This document shows, piece by piece, positions 12,289-23,055 of a stretch of 64,000 nucleotides of DNA. Source of the stretch: Trichosphaerium sp. ATCC 40318 (Eukaryota; Discosea; Flabellinia; Trichosidae); contig JALMLS010000255.1 of NCBI GenBank assembly GCA_038496445.1, forward strand, positions 434,001 to 498,000. The letters run 5' to 3'. The notes below the pieces were generated by a model, which saw nothing but the letters and a program-made list of their open reading frames with translations, made no database searches and had not been told where the DNA came from. The translations under genes and the position numbers were made by a program. How positions within the stretch are numbered: the first letter of the stretch is position 1; the number at the start of each line of letters is the position of its first letter.

Positions 12289-12700
12289 TTAATTCAATAT
12301 CTCAGTAGCAGCTTTGCATTTCGGTTTAGTACTGGTTTTGTAAGAGCTTGTATAACTGATGCAATCAGGTACGCCAGTACATATACCCAAAACCCACGTG
12401 GGTTGTATGGTACGCTTCAATTTTGTCGCCAGATAGCATGTCTTGCAAAGCGCTTTGCTCCGCACAAAATGACACAAGTACGTCAAGTTTTTCATCTTAT
12501 GGAAAAGGTTGAACATTGGTTTGATTCGTAGCATTTGTAGAGCAATCGAGTTCAAGGTAAGTGGGTAAACTCGAAGTTGAAAATACAACCTTAAGTGTTG
12601 TCAGCATATCATTGGCGCAATGAGTATTACCTACAGGTACAAGATAGCTTAGAATAAGAATAAATTTTAGAATCGTGTACACCTCCTTAGAAAGTCTCAA
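12289..12700 (-). CDS. Putative small secreted protein, possibly interrupted
   Basis: The minus-strand ATG at 12700 starts a signal-peptide-like leader (MRLSKEVYTILKFILILSYL) followed by a Cys-containing mature region (THCANDMLTTLKVVF, LELDCSTNATNQTN). The same frame meets a TAA after VQPFP but then stays open (DEKLDVLVSFCAEQSALQ), and a plausible 59-nt intron (GTACC...ATCAG) joins it to a final exon ending KCKAATEILN at TAA 12289-12291. So either an unseen intron removes the TAA or the gene is broken. Cysteine spacing is loosely reminiscent of small secreted Cys-rich proteins, but I assign no family. It is divergent from the F-box gene at 12862. Confidence 0.35.
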
Positions 12701-12861
12701 GTCAGTGACATCTAAGCCAGCAGTTAAGTTAGAAAGACCTTTACTGAGCAGTTAAAAATAGAAGTACTGTCCAAACAACAGCTTTTTCGCACACGTAACG
12801 ATTTTGGCATAAGCAGGCTTTGTATTACATTTACGATCGATATTGTAACTAATAAACACAA

Positions 12862-13938
12862 ATGGGTTTCCACGGGATTATAATCGCAGTGGACGACGAT
12901 AAAATAGAGCAATGGCAAAATGGCAAGATTAAAGAAGAAGAAGTAAAAGACTTTGGAAGTGGTAAAAAAAAAGTTGTTCCTCAGTATAAAAATCATTCTA
13001 TGCGTTATTTCTTAGGTCTGTATCATTTCAATAATATAATGAGGGAAGACAACCTCTCAAAACTTAACAAACATATCACTGGAACTCCAGAAAAAACAGC
13101 AAAGTACATCGTTGTTAAAGCAAAGATTCACGCATTAACTAAAGAGGGCTCAGTTACTACGTATATAACACTTGTTGATAACAGTAATAACTATACTAAG
13201 GGCGTATATGCTGACTCAGAACCTCATCATGATAAGCTTGAGAGGGGTGGTTGGTATTATTTCGCGCTTGAAAAAAACTTGTATTGTTCAAGCAATTGGT
13301 TTGCAGTGCATGCTACATTGCGTGTCAAGGATACAAATAAGAGTGACCCAATTACGGCAATAGCTAATGGTATTGATATGTACGATCCTTTTGGTACTGG
13401 TATACCATTGGAGATAGTTCTGAAGATAGAGATGAACTTAGACGCACAAGGACTTGTATCATTATCACGTGTTTCAAAAAAGTTCCTAGCATTTGGAATT
13501 GTCTACAACGATGAGTTATGGAAGAGTTTACATCAGCGTACATGGGACATACTACCTCTTAAATTCGTAATAAAGAACTGGGGATACAAAAGAGCGTACT
13601 TTGAAAAGATGAAGGAAGATAACAAAACGTACAACGAGAAATTCTGTAGTGTTGGTGAGAGACTAGTTGGAATAGAATCTGTTGAAAAGCTTATGGAGCA
13701 CTGTGGTATTGATTTCTTTCCCAACGCTATTACCGGCAATACCGTTCAAACAGTGGGGCGTCGCTTAATGTATCTTAGACTCAATGTTGTTAAGTCTATT
13801 TATGAGGCATTGATGAGCCTTGTCGATGAAAAGGATATACGCAGTATATTTTTTAAACGAACAGTTTATGATAATTTAAAAGCGTTCTCATATATTTGTA
13901 TACAAAGAAAGAGAGGATTTATGTGGTGTCACATGTAA
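12862..13938 (+). CDS. Single-exon F-box-type protein, 358 aa
   Basis: This is one of the few intronless genes in the window; ATG at 12862 is preceded by AACACAA. The middle of the protein (about residues 175-215) carries an F-box-like segment: GIPLEIVLKIEMNLDAQGL, then SLSRVSKKFLAFGIVYNDEL and WKSL. F-boxes are normally N-terminal, so the 170 residues before it are unusual. They are Lys-rich with a beta-like pattern (FHGIIIAVDDDKIEQW, KYIVVKAKIHALTKEGSVTT) that I do not recognise. The C-terminal 140 residues are helical and also unassigned. If the F-box is functional the protein would be an SCF adaptor. Absence of introns in an intron-rich neighbourhood could reflect retroposition. Confidence 0.65.
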   Translation: MGFHGIIIAVDDDKIEQWQNGKIKEEEVKDFGSGKKKVVPQYKNHSMRYFLGLYHFNNIMREDNLSKLNKHITGTPEKTAKYIVVKAKIHALTKEGSVTTYITLVDNSNNYTKGVYADSEPHHDKLERGGWYYFALEKNLYCSSNWFAVHATLRVKDTNKSDPITAIANGIDMYDPFGTGIPLEIVLKIEMNLDAQGLVSLSRVSKKFLAFGIVYNDELWKSLHQRTWDILPLKFVIKNWGYKRAYFEKMKEDNKTYNEKFCSVGERLVGIESVEKLMEHCGIDFFPNAITGNTVQTVGRRLMYLRLNVVKSIYEALMSLVDEKDIRSIFFKRTVYDNLKAFSYICIQRKRGFMWCHM

Positions 13939-13959
13939 TTGTAGCAATATTGTTGTCTC

Positions 13960-14495
13960 CCTTGCGATGAGGGATACAAAATAAACACCAGAATAAGAAG
14001 TACTTGATAGTCCACATTCTACATAGTTTCAAGTTCTAAATGATTGCCCCAAACTGTTCTAGTAGAACCTAGCACTTCAAATTTTAGACAAGGTAGGTAA
14101 AAACTCTTCAAGACCTCTTTTTTATCTGTCACAAATCAAAAGTTTGCTTACAAAGCTCGATACTAATTTTGTAATAAACAGGTTGTCTTTAGAAAAAGAC
14201 TGCGTGATGCGCGGAAAAAATGGTTGCCTTTGTACACATCAGATGTACGAAATATCAAATCACGTGGTTTTTTTGAAATCACGAACTACTTTCTGTTTTT
14301 TTCCTTCTTGCAAAGGTTTGCAGACTTTATTTTCAAGTACTGGATATTTGTGAGTCGGATAGTGAGACAGACAATGATAAATTGTTTGAGTGGATAGAAC
14401 CAAAAACCGTAAAGCGAAATCCTTTAAATGGTGCCATATCATTTTGCGCTTGGTTTTTAGACGACGTGCCTTTGAAACCAAAAAACTACCGTTAG
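13960..14495 (+). CDS. Small unidentified multi-exon gene (3' exons readable)
   Basis: Two consecutive exons read well: about 14182-14251 (VVFRKRLRDARKKWLPLYTS) bounded by AACAG and GTACGA, and 14317-14495, which opens with VCRLYFQVLDICESDSETDN, continues FEWIEPKTVKRNPLNG, and ends DVPLKPKNYR at TAG 14493-14495. Upstream exons and the start are not resolved. I do not recognise the product. The second exon and the sequence after it are part of a segment present again, inverted and decayed, at 62.43-62.90 kb, so this locus has been duplicated. Confidence 0.4.
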
Positions 14496-14830
14496 AGAAA
14501 AGCCAAGACTTTCTTTTTTCAGGGAGCAAAGACGAAAACAGCCACAACAACATGGAGTATCGGCTTGAACTCTGTTTGGCCTTTATTGTAGAGGTATCCC
14601 ATTCGTAGGTGATAAGGGTTTACTGTTACCTCGTGCAGCTCCGTTGTGGTTTTTTTGTCTTTCTTCTCTCCACCAAATGCGTACACTAGCCACTAGTAAT
14701 CCTTTATAAAGGCTCTTACTCTTATTCCTTGTGAGTTCTTTGCTGCAACTTTGTTAGTTTTTGTCTGTTTACCCTCACTGCGATTGAATAGCGCAAGTAT
14801 ACCTCACAAGCACTAGAAGTTGGTCACTAT
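14363..14830 (+). repeat. Copy A of a ~460-nt inverted dispersed repeat
   Basis: This segment matches the reverse complement of about 62430-62895. Long near-identical blocks are visible, for example GTATACCTCACAAGCACTAG, CCTCGTGCAGCTCCGTTGTG and GGTGATAAGGGTTTACTGTT. It covers the last exon of the small gene ending at 14495 plus about 330 nt downstream. This copy keeps the open reading frame while the other does not, so this is probably the parental copy. Confidence 0.8.
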
Positions 14831-15095
14831 TTTTTTACGCAAGAGTCCTCTGCTTACCACTCCACTGTTAGCGCTCTTCCACTGGTATAGTAGTACTATG
14901 CGCGTAGTAGCGTAGAAAGTATAGACATACACATTCTCCCGAAAACGGACATGTTGACTTGCACTTAAACGGCTTTTTTGCGTCTCGCTTACAACGCTCC
15001 TGAAACGCATACAAATTATCGAGCTTGGCTCTGTTACGCCAATAAAGCCCACACAGGGGCAGAAACGTGTAACTCAGAAAGTAAACGCAACCTTT
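14831..15095. other. Intergenic stretch before the RlpA-like gene
   Basis: No supported coding sequence. Short open frames on both strands look like chance or shadow frames. It must contain the promoter and 5' UTR of the secreted RlpA-like gene. Confidence 0.35.
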
Positions 15096-15809
15096 ATGAG
15101 TACGATGCTACAAGTACTATGTGTGCTTGTTTTTGCGATAGTAGTCCTATGTGCACCAGCTGAAGAGTGGGAATCGGATGTAACTCGTTGCACAAAGAAG
15201 CGAACACCGATTTACGATGAAAAGAGGGTACAAACAGGCGAATACTTGGATAAATTCACAAAAGTAAACGTATGGCAAGGCTACAGTGGGTTTGTTCGCG
15301 TAGAAATGTACACAGAGACAGTACGACCATTGAGCTAGGCGTTTTAGAAAGAACTTACTTTAAACTAGTGGATTAGCGCTAAGGACTTGCGTATGACGTG
15401 CCCAAAACCAACTCCTACGCCAAGACCTACACATAGGCCTACGCCTAGGGCTACACCTAGACCTACACCAACACCAAAGCCAAACAACGGTGGGAATCTA
15501 CCTCCAGTTCAAGAAACCTGTGTTGCTTCTTACTACGCTAATTACTTTAATGGAAGAAGAACTGCTGGTGGTAATCTATTTTATAACAGCGGTGTTTATT
15601 GTGCACATGGATGGCTTCCTTTTGGTACAAAAGTCTTTATTCATAACCTAGAAAATGGAAAAAACAGTCATTGTATTGTTGATGATAGAGGAGCTTTTAA
15701 TCAGCTTGGAAGATGTATTGATTTATCTCAGCGTACCTTTAGAGAGCTTGGACCTTTATCAGCGGGTCTTCACAGGAAGCTTCAATTGCGTTATGTATTA
15801 CCTAATTAA
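15096..15809 (+). CDS. Secreted RlpA-like double-psi beta-barrel protein with Thr-Pro linker
   Basis: Exon 1 (15096-15320) encodes a signal peptide (MSTMLQVLCVLVFAIVVLCA) and a small Cys-containing domain. A 63-nt intron (GTACGACC...CTAAG) leads in phase to exon 2 at 15384. The linker is a Thr-Pro-Arg repeat (PTPTPRPTHRPTPRATPRPT). Then follows an RlpA/DPBB fold: CVASYYANYFNGRRTAGG, HGWLPFGTKVFIHNLENG, CIVDDRGAF, CIDLSQRTFRELG and LQLRYVLPN. These match the conserved ASYY, LPFGT, NDRGPF and IDLS blocks of bacterial RlpA and of expansin/barwin-like barrels, with the Asp of the DRG motif kept. Bacterial RlpA cleaves or binds peptidoglycan; eukaryotic relatives bind wall polysaccharide. A secreted role on cell-wall polymers, own or foreign, is inferred. 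The linker resembles linkers of carbohydrate-active enzymes. Confidence 0.82.
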
Positions 15810-16107
15810 TCTTGTTTTTTTGATACAAAAACTATCAACAATAAATGTCCACTAGTGCAACACGTGTCAAGAAATTTTCATTCTTTCCCGTAATAAATGA
15901 GGTACAAAAAACGTGATTACAGATTTTTTTTGCGTCAAAATCTTTCAACTCATTGTTAGTTACAAAAAAAACAACTGAAACTTGTTTACCGACTTTTGGT
16001 CTTTGTTTAATTAGCGTACTTGAGCTTCAGAATTCTATTTGTGTTTCAGTAATGGTATCTGTTGCAAAGTCCGCGATCTGAGCATACTAGCTGCTGGATA
16101 CTTTATC

Positions 16108-16966
16108 TCACTTTTCCTGTTTAATTTTTTTCAATTGGCCATTCGCATACCAAATCTTGCGCTCGCCATGTTGTTTGTTATTTATATAATAACAACACTC
16201 GTTCAACTGACCATTGAAATGCCAGCGATTGTACTCTCCTTCTCTATGCCCATTGGCATACTTTTGCTTTTCCCATATCTGGCCATTATAGTACCAACGA
16301 GTGAAGTATCCTTCTAGTTTACCATTGATATAAAAGCAAAGTAAACACGGTTGGCCAGTTGTATACCATGTCTTTTTCACCCCATCTGGCTGGTTGTTAA
16401 CAAAGTGGCTGTGCGACATTAATTGTCCGTTTGCATGCCATTGGTAGCAATCTCCTTCACGTGAGCCCTCAACATAGTGACACTTCTTTTTCAATTTACC
16501 TTTGTCAGACCATGTCTTGTACTCTCCATTTAATTTGTTGGAAATAAAATTACATTTTACTACCAATATTCCACTTTCATCCCAACATTTGTACTCACCC
16601 TCACGTTTGTCATTTATATAATTGAACTCCTCCCACAACTGACCATTTTCGAACCAACGCTTGAATTCTCCATCACGTTGACCATCTCTCCAATACACTC
16701 TGCGTACTACAACCTTTTTTTTGGAGTGTATTCTGAGCCACGTACCATATTTATTCAACTGAGCATCAAACCTAGTGGTAATTGCGGTGTGTTTCGATAG
16801 TAATGGCCACTTTAAATACACTTCATAGTCCATGTCTATTATATCGAGCTGTAGCTCAACTGGGAGGCACAATAAATGGCCCTTGGTAGTTTTGCTAGTA
16901 CTTTTCTGTTTGTTGTTGTTAGAAAGTTAGGCTGTGTGGGCTTGTTACCTTCTCTAATTCTGTCAT
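16108..16966 (-). CDS. F-box-like protein with eight MORN_2 (YwqK-type) repeats
   Basis: A tiny first exon (16966-16949, MTELEK) joins after a 67-nt intron to an open exon 16881-16108, giving GHLLCLPVELQLDIIDMDYE, an F-box-like start. From about residue 60 the protein is eight tandem repeats of about 23 residues with the core G-E-[YF]-x-x-W-x-x-N-G-Q-L: EFKRWFENGQL, EYKCWDESGIL, EYKTWSDKGKL, DCYQWHANGQL, VKKTWYTTGQP, YFTRWYYNGQI, EYNRWHFNGQL, ERKIWYANGQL. This is the MORN_2 repeat, common in bacteria, amoebae and large DNA viruses; the function there is mostly unknown, probably binding. Combined with an F-box it may be a substrate receptor. A frame-broken relative lies at 27.02-27.56 kb. TAG/TAA usage and exon structure are normal for the window. 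Confidence 0.75.
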
Positions 16967-17058
16967 GGGTTTCAGTACGAAATTAAATTTGATACGACAA
17001 GCCTTGACTGGCCGTTGATTTTAGTCGGGACTTTTATTTTATTTTGGCACATATTTTT

Positions 17059-19655
17059 TTAGTACACAGTATAAGTTCCTCCAAGCATAAATGGATTGTA
17101 GTTGCTATCAGTGAGTGCAGCCCAGGCTACAAGAGAGCATTAGTTAACGTGATAATCAACGGTTAGTAAACAAGAGTACCTGTTGATGCAGCTGATAGGA
17201 AAGGATTCGCCCACCATCCAAAAGGAATGTAGTATCTAAAACAGGATTAACACTTCTTGGTATCTTTTTTTTTTTTGCGAAAGTTACCTCTTGTTAGCGT
17301 ATAAGATTCCTGTAGACGGTATGCGATTGATTGTATGTGTTTGTACTAGCTCGTTATCTATCTGTTCTCTCATAAAATCGGCCTCCTTTTGATATTGGGC
17401 TTGGTCGCTCGCGTTAGGAGAGAGGTTGGCGAAAACTCGGAGCTATGAAAGAAAGTTTGAGTTACTAACAACTTTGTTTAAAGAAAACGTACCATATTAA
17501 TAGCACCAAAACTCCATTCACCTATTTTTTGTTATCACGTGAAGTAGGAAAATTATCACGTGCCAGAAAAGACTTGGTCTTCTACATTGTTACTGTATCC
17601 AACACCTTTAGCCATACCACTCTCTGGGTTATAAGCGTAACCTCCAATTTTCTTTGTTGATTCCTAAAATAGCAAAATCAATAAGAGCCTTTTTTTTTAT
17701 GGTTCTTGTTTCTCTTACCCAAACGCCTGCAGCTGTTCCAGCACCTAGCCATTTATCTATGTTCACAGGACCGAGCACTGACATTACCCTACCATCAAAA
17801 TAAATACAGCAAGAATAAAAGAGGTGCTCGTACCATGTTTGACAATCAACAGCAAAGAAAGGTTCCTGTAAGACACGCAATTACTATTACTTGCAGCGAT
17901 GACATTCATTCATACCTTTACCCATGTCCATGTCTTTGTTTGTCCATCGTAAAAACCTCCTTGTCTGAAGTACTGATACTCAGGACTGTACGCTTCAATG
18001 CAGATAAGAATGAAGCACATACAATATTTTTCAAACGCACCAGATTTAAGGTACGTCTCAATGCTTGATGTCAAGTTTTGAATGATTGGGATGTATGACT
18101 GGTATGGTTTACTCGCTTTGGTAGTAAGAATGTGCTCAAGAATTTTTAGGCCACCATAAACGGACGCTTGGTTTTCGGTAGCTTGGAACAACGTAAGAAA
18201 AACTTGAGAAAGTAGAGGTGTTCTTACAAATTACATATCCGGCCAATCCGTCAAATTCGTACGTATTATGAGGAGCCTATGTAGTTAAATAAGCTGGAGA
18301 AGATAGTAGTAATAAATTATACTAATCTACATACATAGTGGATACCACCAACAGATTTAACAAGCATATAAGGAAGGGATGTTACAAAGTCAATAGAAAA
18401 TTGTAACTCCGAATCTGGAATGCTATCAATATCTTTACCATGACGAAGGTACGCCTAAAATAAACTTAATAGGAGTCGCTATATAAAATAATAGTATAAT
18501 ACCATCTGCAGAGGTGCTGTAAGACGAGCCCATGCGTTCTCACCAAGAATAGGTTTGTAATCATTCCAGCTCCAAAGTATTTTTAAATCAGGACATCTAA
18601 CATCATAGACGCCTTCAAGACTTTTTCCTCAGCGAATTAGTACACAAACAACAAACTAACAAGTTAACATACGCAAAAACGTTTGAAATAGCTCTAAAGA
18701 ACCAAGCATTTGGACGACCTAAACTGATAGGTGGATCATCTCTACAAAGATATCAGAATACCAATCATGTCTTTTTGTTCGAAGGTACCCGTAACAAAAA
18801 CCACATTTTCCTTGTTGTTGAGGATCAGTGCCTAAACAACCTCATCAGCAAATACGTAATAATATCAGTGTATCTTGAGAGTACATTGTCCCCATTTCGT
18901 GACTCCAGAACATGAAGCTGATGCCATTATCGACCCGTTGCCAAATTGACACGTGCGTACGCCTTTAAGGACTTTTGAAAGATAGGTCTGAAAGTTTCGT
19001 TAATATTGCATCTTTGCTGTTCACGTACTTGAGGTAAGTCATCGTTTCCCAATACCTCTAATGCGATACTCCATACAGCGCCATCGTAAATATTAAGACT
19101 AAACAACTTTAAGACTTTTTTCTCATTCCACTTTGTTTTAAAAAGGAAATTGCGCTCGTACCCAACTTTTGTTATCCAACGTTCTGTTTGGTATCTATTC
19201 CCGTGTATGAGTACAAACCATAAATGTCCAACTCAAACGTACTGATAAGCATCCAAAAGCTCAGGTTCAATCATTCTATTTTGGCAAGGAGGAACCTAAA
19301 CGTAAAATCACCTTCGTAAAAAAAAGCCCAAAACGTAAAAATTTATCACGTGACAAGACAAATCTTATGAACATTCAATACGTACCTTTTCACCAACCTT
19401 GGCTTTTCGAACAGGTGGTACGTGCTATTTTTCAATCAGTGGGAAATGTAAAACTTTCAATTTAGGGAGTACCATATCCGCTGGGACGTTGTCGTAGTAA
19501 TTAGCAGGGTACTCAAAGTACGACAGAGGGAAAACTGGGTCTGCATCGCAGTGAGGGGTGTAAAGGTTGTTTACAAGAAATTTCTGCCATTGGGTAGGGT
19601 CTGCGCAGTACGCGGAACAAAGAAAAATCGCAATGAGGAGTAATGATCGAGCCAT
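17059..19655 (-). CDS. Secreted glycosidase-like (six-hairpin type) protein
   Basis: ATG at 19655 encodes a cleavable signal peptide (MARSLLLIAIFLCSAYCA). About fifteen exons follow. A TAG in the first open frame is removed by a 52-nt intron (GTACTC...AAATAG), giving NVPADMHVPPVRKAKVG. Conserved-looking blocks are NIYDGAVWSIALEVLGNDDL, GISFMFWSHEMGTMYSQ, CGFCYG, RDDPPISLGRPNAWFFRAIS, GGIHYAPHNTYEFDGLAGYV, TENQASVYGGLKILEH, PFFAVDCQTW, DKWLGAGTAAGVW, VFSGEWSFGAINMV and YYIPFGWWANPFLSAAS, ending GGTYTVY at TAA 17059-17061. The aromatic-, Gly- and acid-rich motifs (FAVDCQTW, GEWSFGA, PFGWWANP) resemble (alpha/alpha)6 six-hairpin glycoside hydrolases of fungi and oomycetes, but I cannot name the GH family. 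Likely a secreted polysaccharide-degrading or remodelling enzyme. Gene reality is strong, enzyme class tentative. Confidence 0.6.
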
Positions 19656-19823
19656 GCGAAGAGATCTAAACTTAATTGCTGCTAAGCAAGCTTTCCTGAA
19701 AGTGTAGAATCGCCTAATTACCTCAGGTGTAGTTGATAGTGTCTGTATCAATACCATTGAGTAAGCTAACATTGAAGACTTAAAGCGGACTGTTTTCTTA
19801 CGCTTTTAAGTTAAAATGCTACC

Positions 19824-20887
19824 ATGGGTAACAACCAAGGAACAGAAACACCCAAGCGTATATCACTAGCGTCTATCATCGATTCTGATTGCTCTGGGCA
19901 TACAAAAGCAGTAACCGATTTCACAACATACATAAAAGAACACGGTTACGCATTGCTAGATGGCACTGATGAAGTTATAAACAATGTACAAGCGTATAAA
20001 CAAAGTGCCCAGCTTTTTTTCCAACAAAGCAGCCAAATTAAACAGAAATACGCTCAAGATATAAGATCAAATGACAGGACGCGAGGTTATAACATTACAG
20101 ACAAAAATAAAGAGTACATAAAGGTAATTCCACTTACGCTACACCCAAATAACACTAGAAGTGTAGATACAATGATGCAGATGGCATGATACCTGACACG
20201 GGCACATTTCGTGACAGCTTCAGAAGAGCGTTTTCAAGCATCAGATCCATGTCTTGGACTCTATTTTCACGTACTGCTGGCCTTGTGTTACGATAGAACC
20301 AAACTTATTTCAAGTAGATCTAGCAGCTACACAAATACTCCTAAATGACGGTACTACGCGGAAACTTCTTCCAGACGCCGATATGGTTGAAATCAATAAA
20401 GTACTTCAATACTTTTATTTGAAAAAGTGCCTAGAATCCTAACTATTCTTTAGATTGTCGATTCCAGATCATCTCTTGGTGCAATACACTACTTCGCACA
20501 ACAGCAGGTACTACAAACAACAAGCCTATGGGATTCACAAAGTGCTAGAAAGACAACGATGAAGAAAACAATGATACACGTGTTGCCTCTAAAGAGCATC
20601 GTGACACTGGGCTCTTCACTGTTGGTTTCGTAGCAGACACACCTGGACTAGAAATATATGGTACTGAGAGCATTAATGCAAGTTTCTCAAGTGTACTAGA
20701 TAAAAAGCAAGGGACTTTTATGTCAATAGAACAACTTGTCCCACCAGGAACGATTGCAGTTTGGCTAGGGGAGAAGATGCCTCTATTCAGCGGATCATCT
20801 AATTTTAATGCAACACCTCATAGAGTCATATTAAAAAGAGCAAAAGAGCGGTATGCTACTGTATTTCTTTTAGATGTAGGCTTGTAA
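19824..20887 (+). CDS. 2-oxoglutarate/Fe(II)-dependent oxygenase (isopenicillin-N-synthase-like)
   Basis: ATG at 19824 opens MGNNQGTETPKRISLASIID, a typical start for this family, followed by TYIKEHGYALLDGTDEV (the G-Y-A helix) and SNDRTRGYN. After several exons the core appears: EHRDTGLFTVGFVADTPGLE supplies the first His and Asp of the H-x-D iron triad; VPPGTIAVWLGEKM follows; NATPHRVILKR supplies the distal His, with the Arg that binds 2-oxoglutarate expected just after. Stop TAA at 20885-20887. Exons between about 20140 and 20520 are short and their joints are uncertain. Substrate cannot be inferred. The gene follows the oppositely oriented glycosidase-like gene with a 168-nt shared promoter. 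Confidence 0.78.
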
Positions 20888-21109
20888 ATGTAATATAAAT
20901 GAAAATTCAAAAAAAATTATTAAGGCAACTGTCAGCAACATTGTTGCTTACATTATAGAACAGCTACGTAGACATCGATACCGATTAGGCTCGCTGTGAA
21001 CGTTATCGACAAAATTACTCATTGTGGTTATTAAAAAAACAAATGCTATCGCTCTTAGTAAACCACGTGCTTTGTATTATAGTTACGTAAGTTATTTGGT
21101 TTATTCCAT

Positions 21110-23055
21110 AATGCGTAGTACGGTTACTCGTGTATATTTATCACTACATCGTGGTGTATGTCATAAGATAAACATGAAGCGATTGAAGTGAAAGCGGGTA
21201 CAATAATCCGAGTTGGAAAACTGTACAATGACCAAGAGGTTCAAAAGCCAGTAAGCGTTTGTGCACGCTCTGTTAAGGTCAGTACAACCAAAAAAGACTA
21301 TCATTCACTATTTAACCAACAAAGGTGACACGCAAGGAATAAGAATTACAATGACTAAAGTATTAAAACGTCGCCTCACTATGTCGTCGCGTAAGAGAGG
21401 CGCTACTGGGGCTAGTCAGCCGTCTCTTTTGTTAAAAATTCCAATTATCTTTGGAAAGTCACAACAGCCACGCTATCATCTTATTGTAAGACATACATCT
21501 GCGCAGGTACGGGTTGAAAGTTTTTTTTAAATACTGCTACCACTTCGTCAATTACATCAAAAAGATCATTTGCTCGCTTTCTTGAGCACGTGGGATTCTT
21601 TAATTCACGTTTTTGAAACGTTTTTTATTTTAATTTTGCACGTTTTTTTCTTCATTACGCAAGTTTTTGTTGATGCACCATAGCGTCTTGGTGAATATGA
21701 CGCCGTTATTGCGTTGTTAAAATCAGATAAACTCATAAGCGTTCTGATACCTGTTGATGAACAAGATTTACATCAACAAGAGTTCGAGGTGAATGTCGCA
21801 TTCTTGGGCAAGATAAATGCGGGTACAACTTTTAGTTTTTCTTTCCGCATTCGCTTTCTTACAATTATGGAGGTAAAACGTTTGTCATGAATCTAATTAC
21901 TGGTGCTAACGCTGAAAACTTACCACACAAGAGTACAGAGGGCATATCTATAAAACGGTAAACGTTACACAAACCGATCTGAAGTATAATCTTGTTTTCT
22001 CAATCGCTTTTAGTTGGGTCATTTCAGGGAGCCTTCACGGCGCGTTAATGGGTACGATAAACGGAACTTCTTCGTTAAAAAACGTTTATTTGATTAACCA
22101 TAAAATACAGTTGACACTGAAGGCACAGACCGAATAGTCCCAAATCCGCTAAAAGAGTGTTTTGAATGTACAGTTTTTTTCTATTTCAACAAAATCGTAT
22201 TTAACTTGCCTTCAGCCGAAGGAGTAGCATCTTGGGGCAAATACCACGATTATATACAACAAACACTCGCTCTTAGTATATCTACACTACCTATATTAGG
22301 TACGCAGCTACAAAGCAATCACATAGCTCGACAAAGCTTACCATCCACGTGATTAAGAAAAATAAACTAAATCGACTTTTATCTAGTTACAACTGAACCT
22401 TCTGTGTCTATGAGACATCAAGCAATAAAAATTATGCAATATACTGGCGCTTGTATCGAGAAAGAAGGTGCCACTTTTTACAACCCACATGTTTGGTGCT
22501 TAACTGTTTTCTAACTTTCTATTGTTAGGAGCTACTAAACCGCCTATTCTTATTATAGTTTATAATTTCTACCAGTTTGCAAAGAGGAAGCAAGTCACAT
22601 CACTATTTAACGTAAGGAATCAGACAATTGAACATTTTTTTTTTTGGTGTTTTTTTTAAATTGAAAAAAATAATAGGCGTCTGTTGTTCAAGCGTTCAAT
22701 TGCCGGTATGATGATATTTTCACCTGTTATTACTCTACGTCACGCGTTAAAAATACGTTATTTCGTATATATCATGTGCCACTTGGTCGTGCAGGAACAA
22801 AAGCCGGTAAGGAACAAACAAAAAGTACAGGTCAAGAAAAATATTAATTTCGAAAAAAGGAGAGCATTTTAACGCAAATTCAATTAAGGCTCTAAAGAAC
22901 ATTATCAGTTTACAAGCGGATAAACGAGCACAAGCACCAAGCCCATCTATGCTAAAAGGTCTGAAGGTACGATATAATTATTCTATTCTGGGTTAACACT
23001 GAATCTAAAGGATGCTATTCAACAAAATGTTGTGAGAAATTATTTTGACAAGTGA
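21110..23055 (+). CDS. Unidentified gene with about twelve short exons
   Basis: A run of in-phase coding blocks separated by short introns is visible on the plus strand: HEAIEVKAGTIIRVGKLYND (21172-21270), GDTQGIRITMTKVLKRRLTM to IVRHTSAQ (21327-21505), RLGEYDAVIALLKSDKLISV (about 21690-21826), GGKTFVMNLITGANAENL (21871-21955), VASWGKYHDYIQQTLALSIS (22221-22300), EPSVSMRHQAIKIMQYTGAC (22391-22470), PPILIIVYNFYQFAKRKQ, ASVVQAFNCRYDDIFTCYYS (22677-22760), and finally NANSIKALKNIISLQADKRA to VVRNYFDK with TGA at 23053-23055. The start is uncertain; ATG at 21111 is a candidate. I do not recognise the product. No signal peptide or membrane segment is obvious. Consistent intron boundaries (GTACG donors, TAG acceptors) make a real gene likely. 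Confidence 0.55.

Noticed and set aside
12289-12700. Elicitin-like identity for the small secreted ORF
   Set aside because: Only four cysteines are visible and the spacing does not fit the six-Cys elicitin pattern.
19396-19500. In-frame TAG in the glycosidase-like gene, suggesting TAG might be a sense codon
   Set aside because: A 52-nt intron (GTACTC to AAATAG) removes it in phase, and similar short introns remove in-frame stops at 35.2-35.4 kb. All three stops terminate recognisable proteins elsewhere.
21110-23055. Argonaute/Piwi identity for the twelve-exon gene, prompted by the nearby dsRBM gene
   Set aside because: No PAZ or PIWI motif, and no Asp-Asp-His catalytic pattern, in any readable exon.
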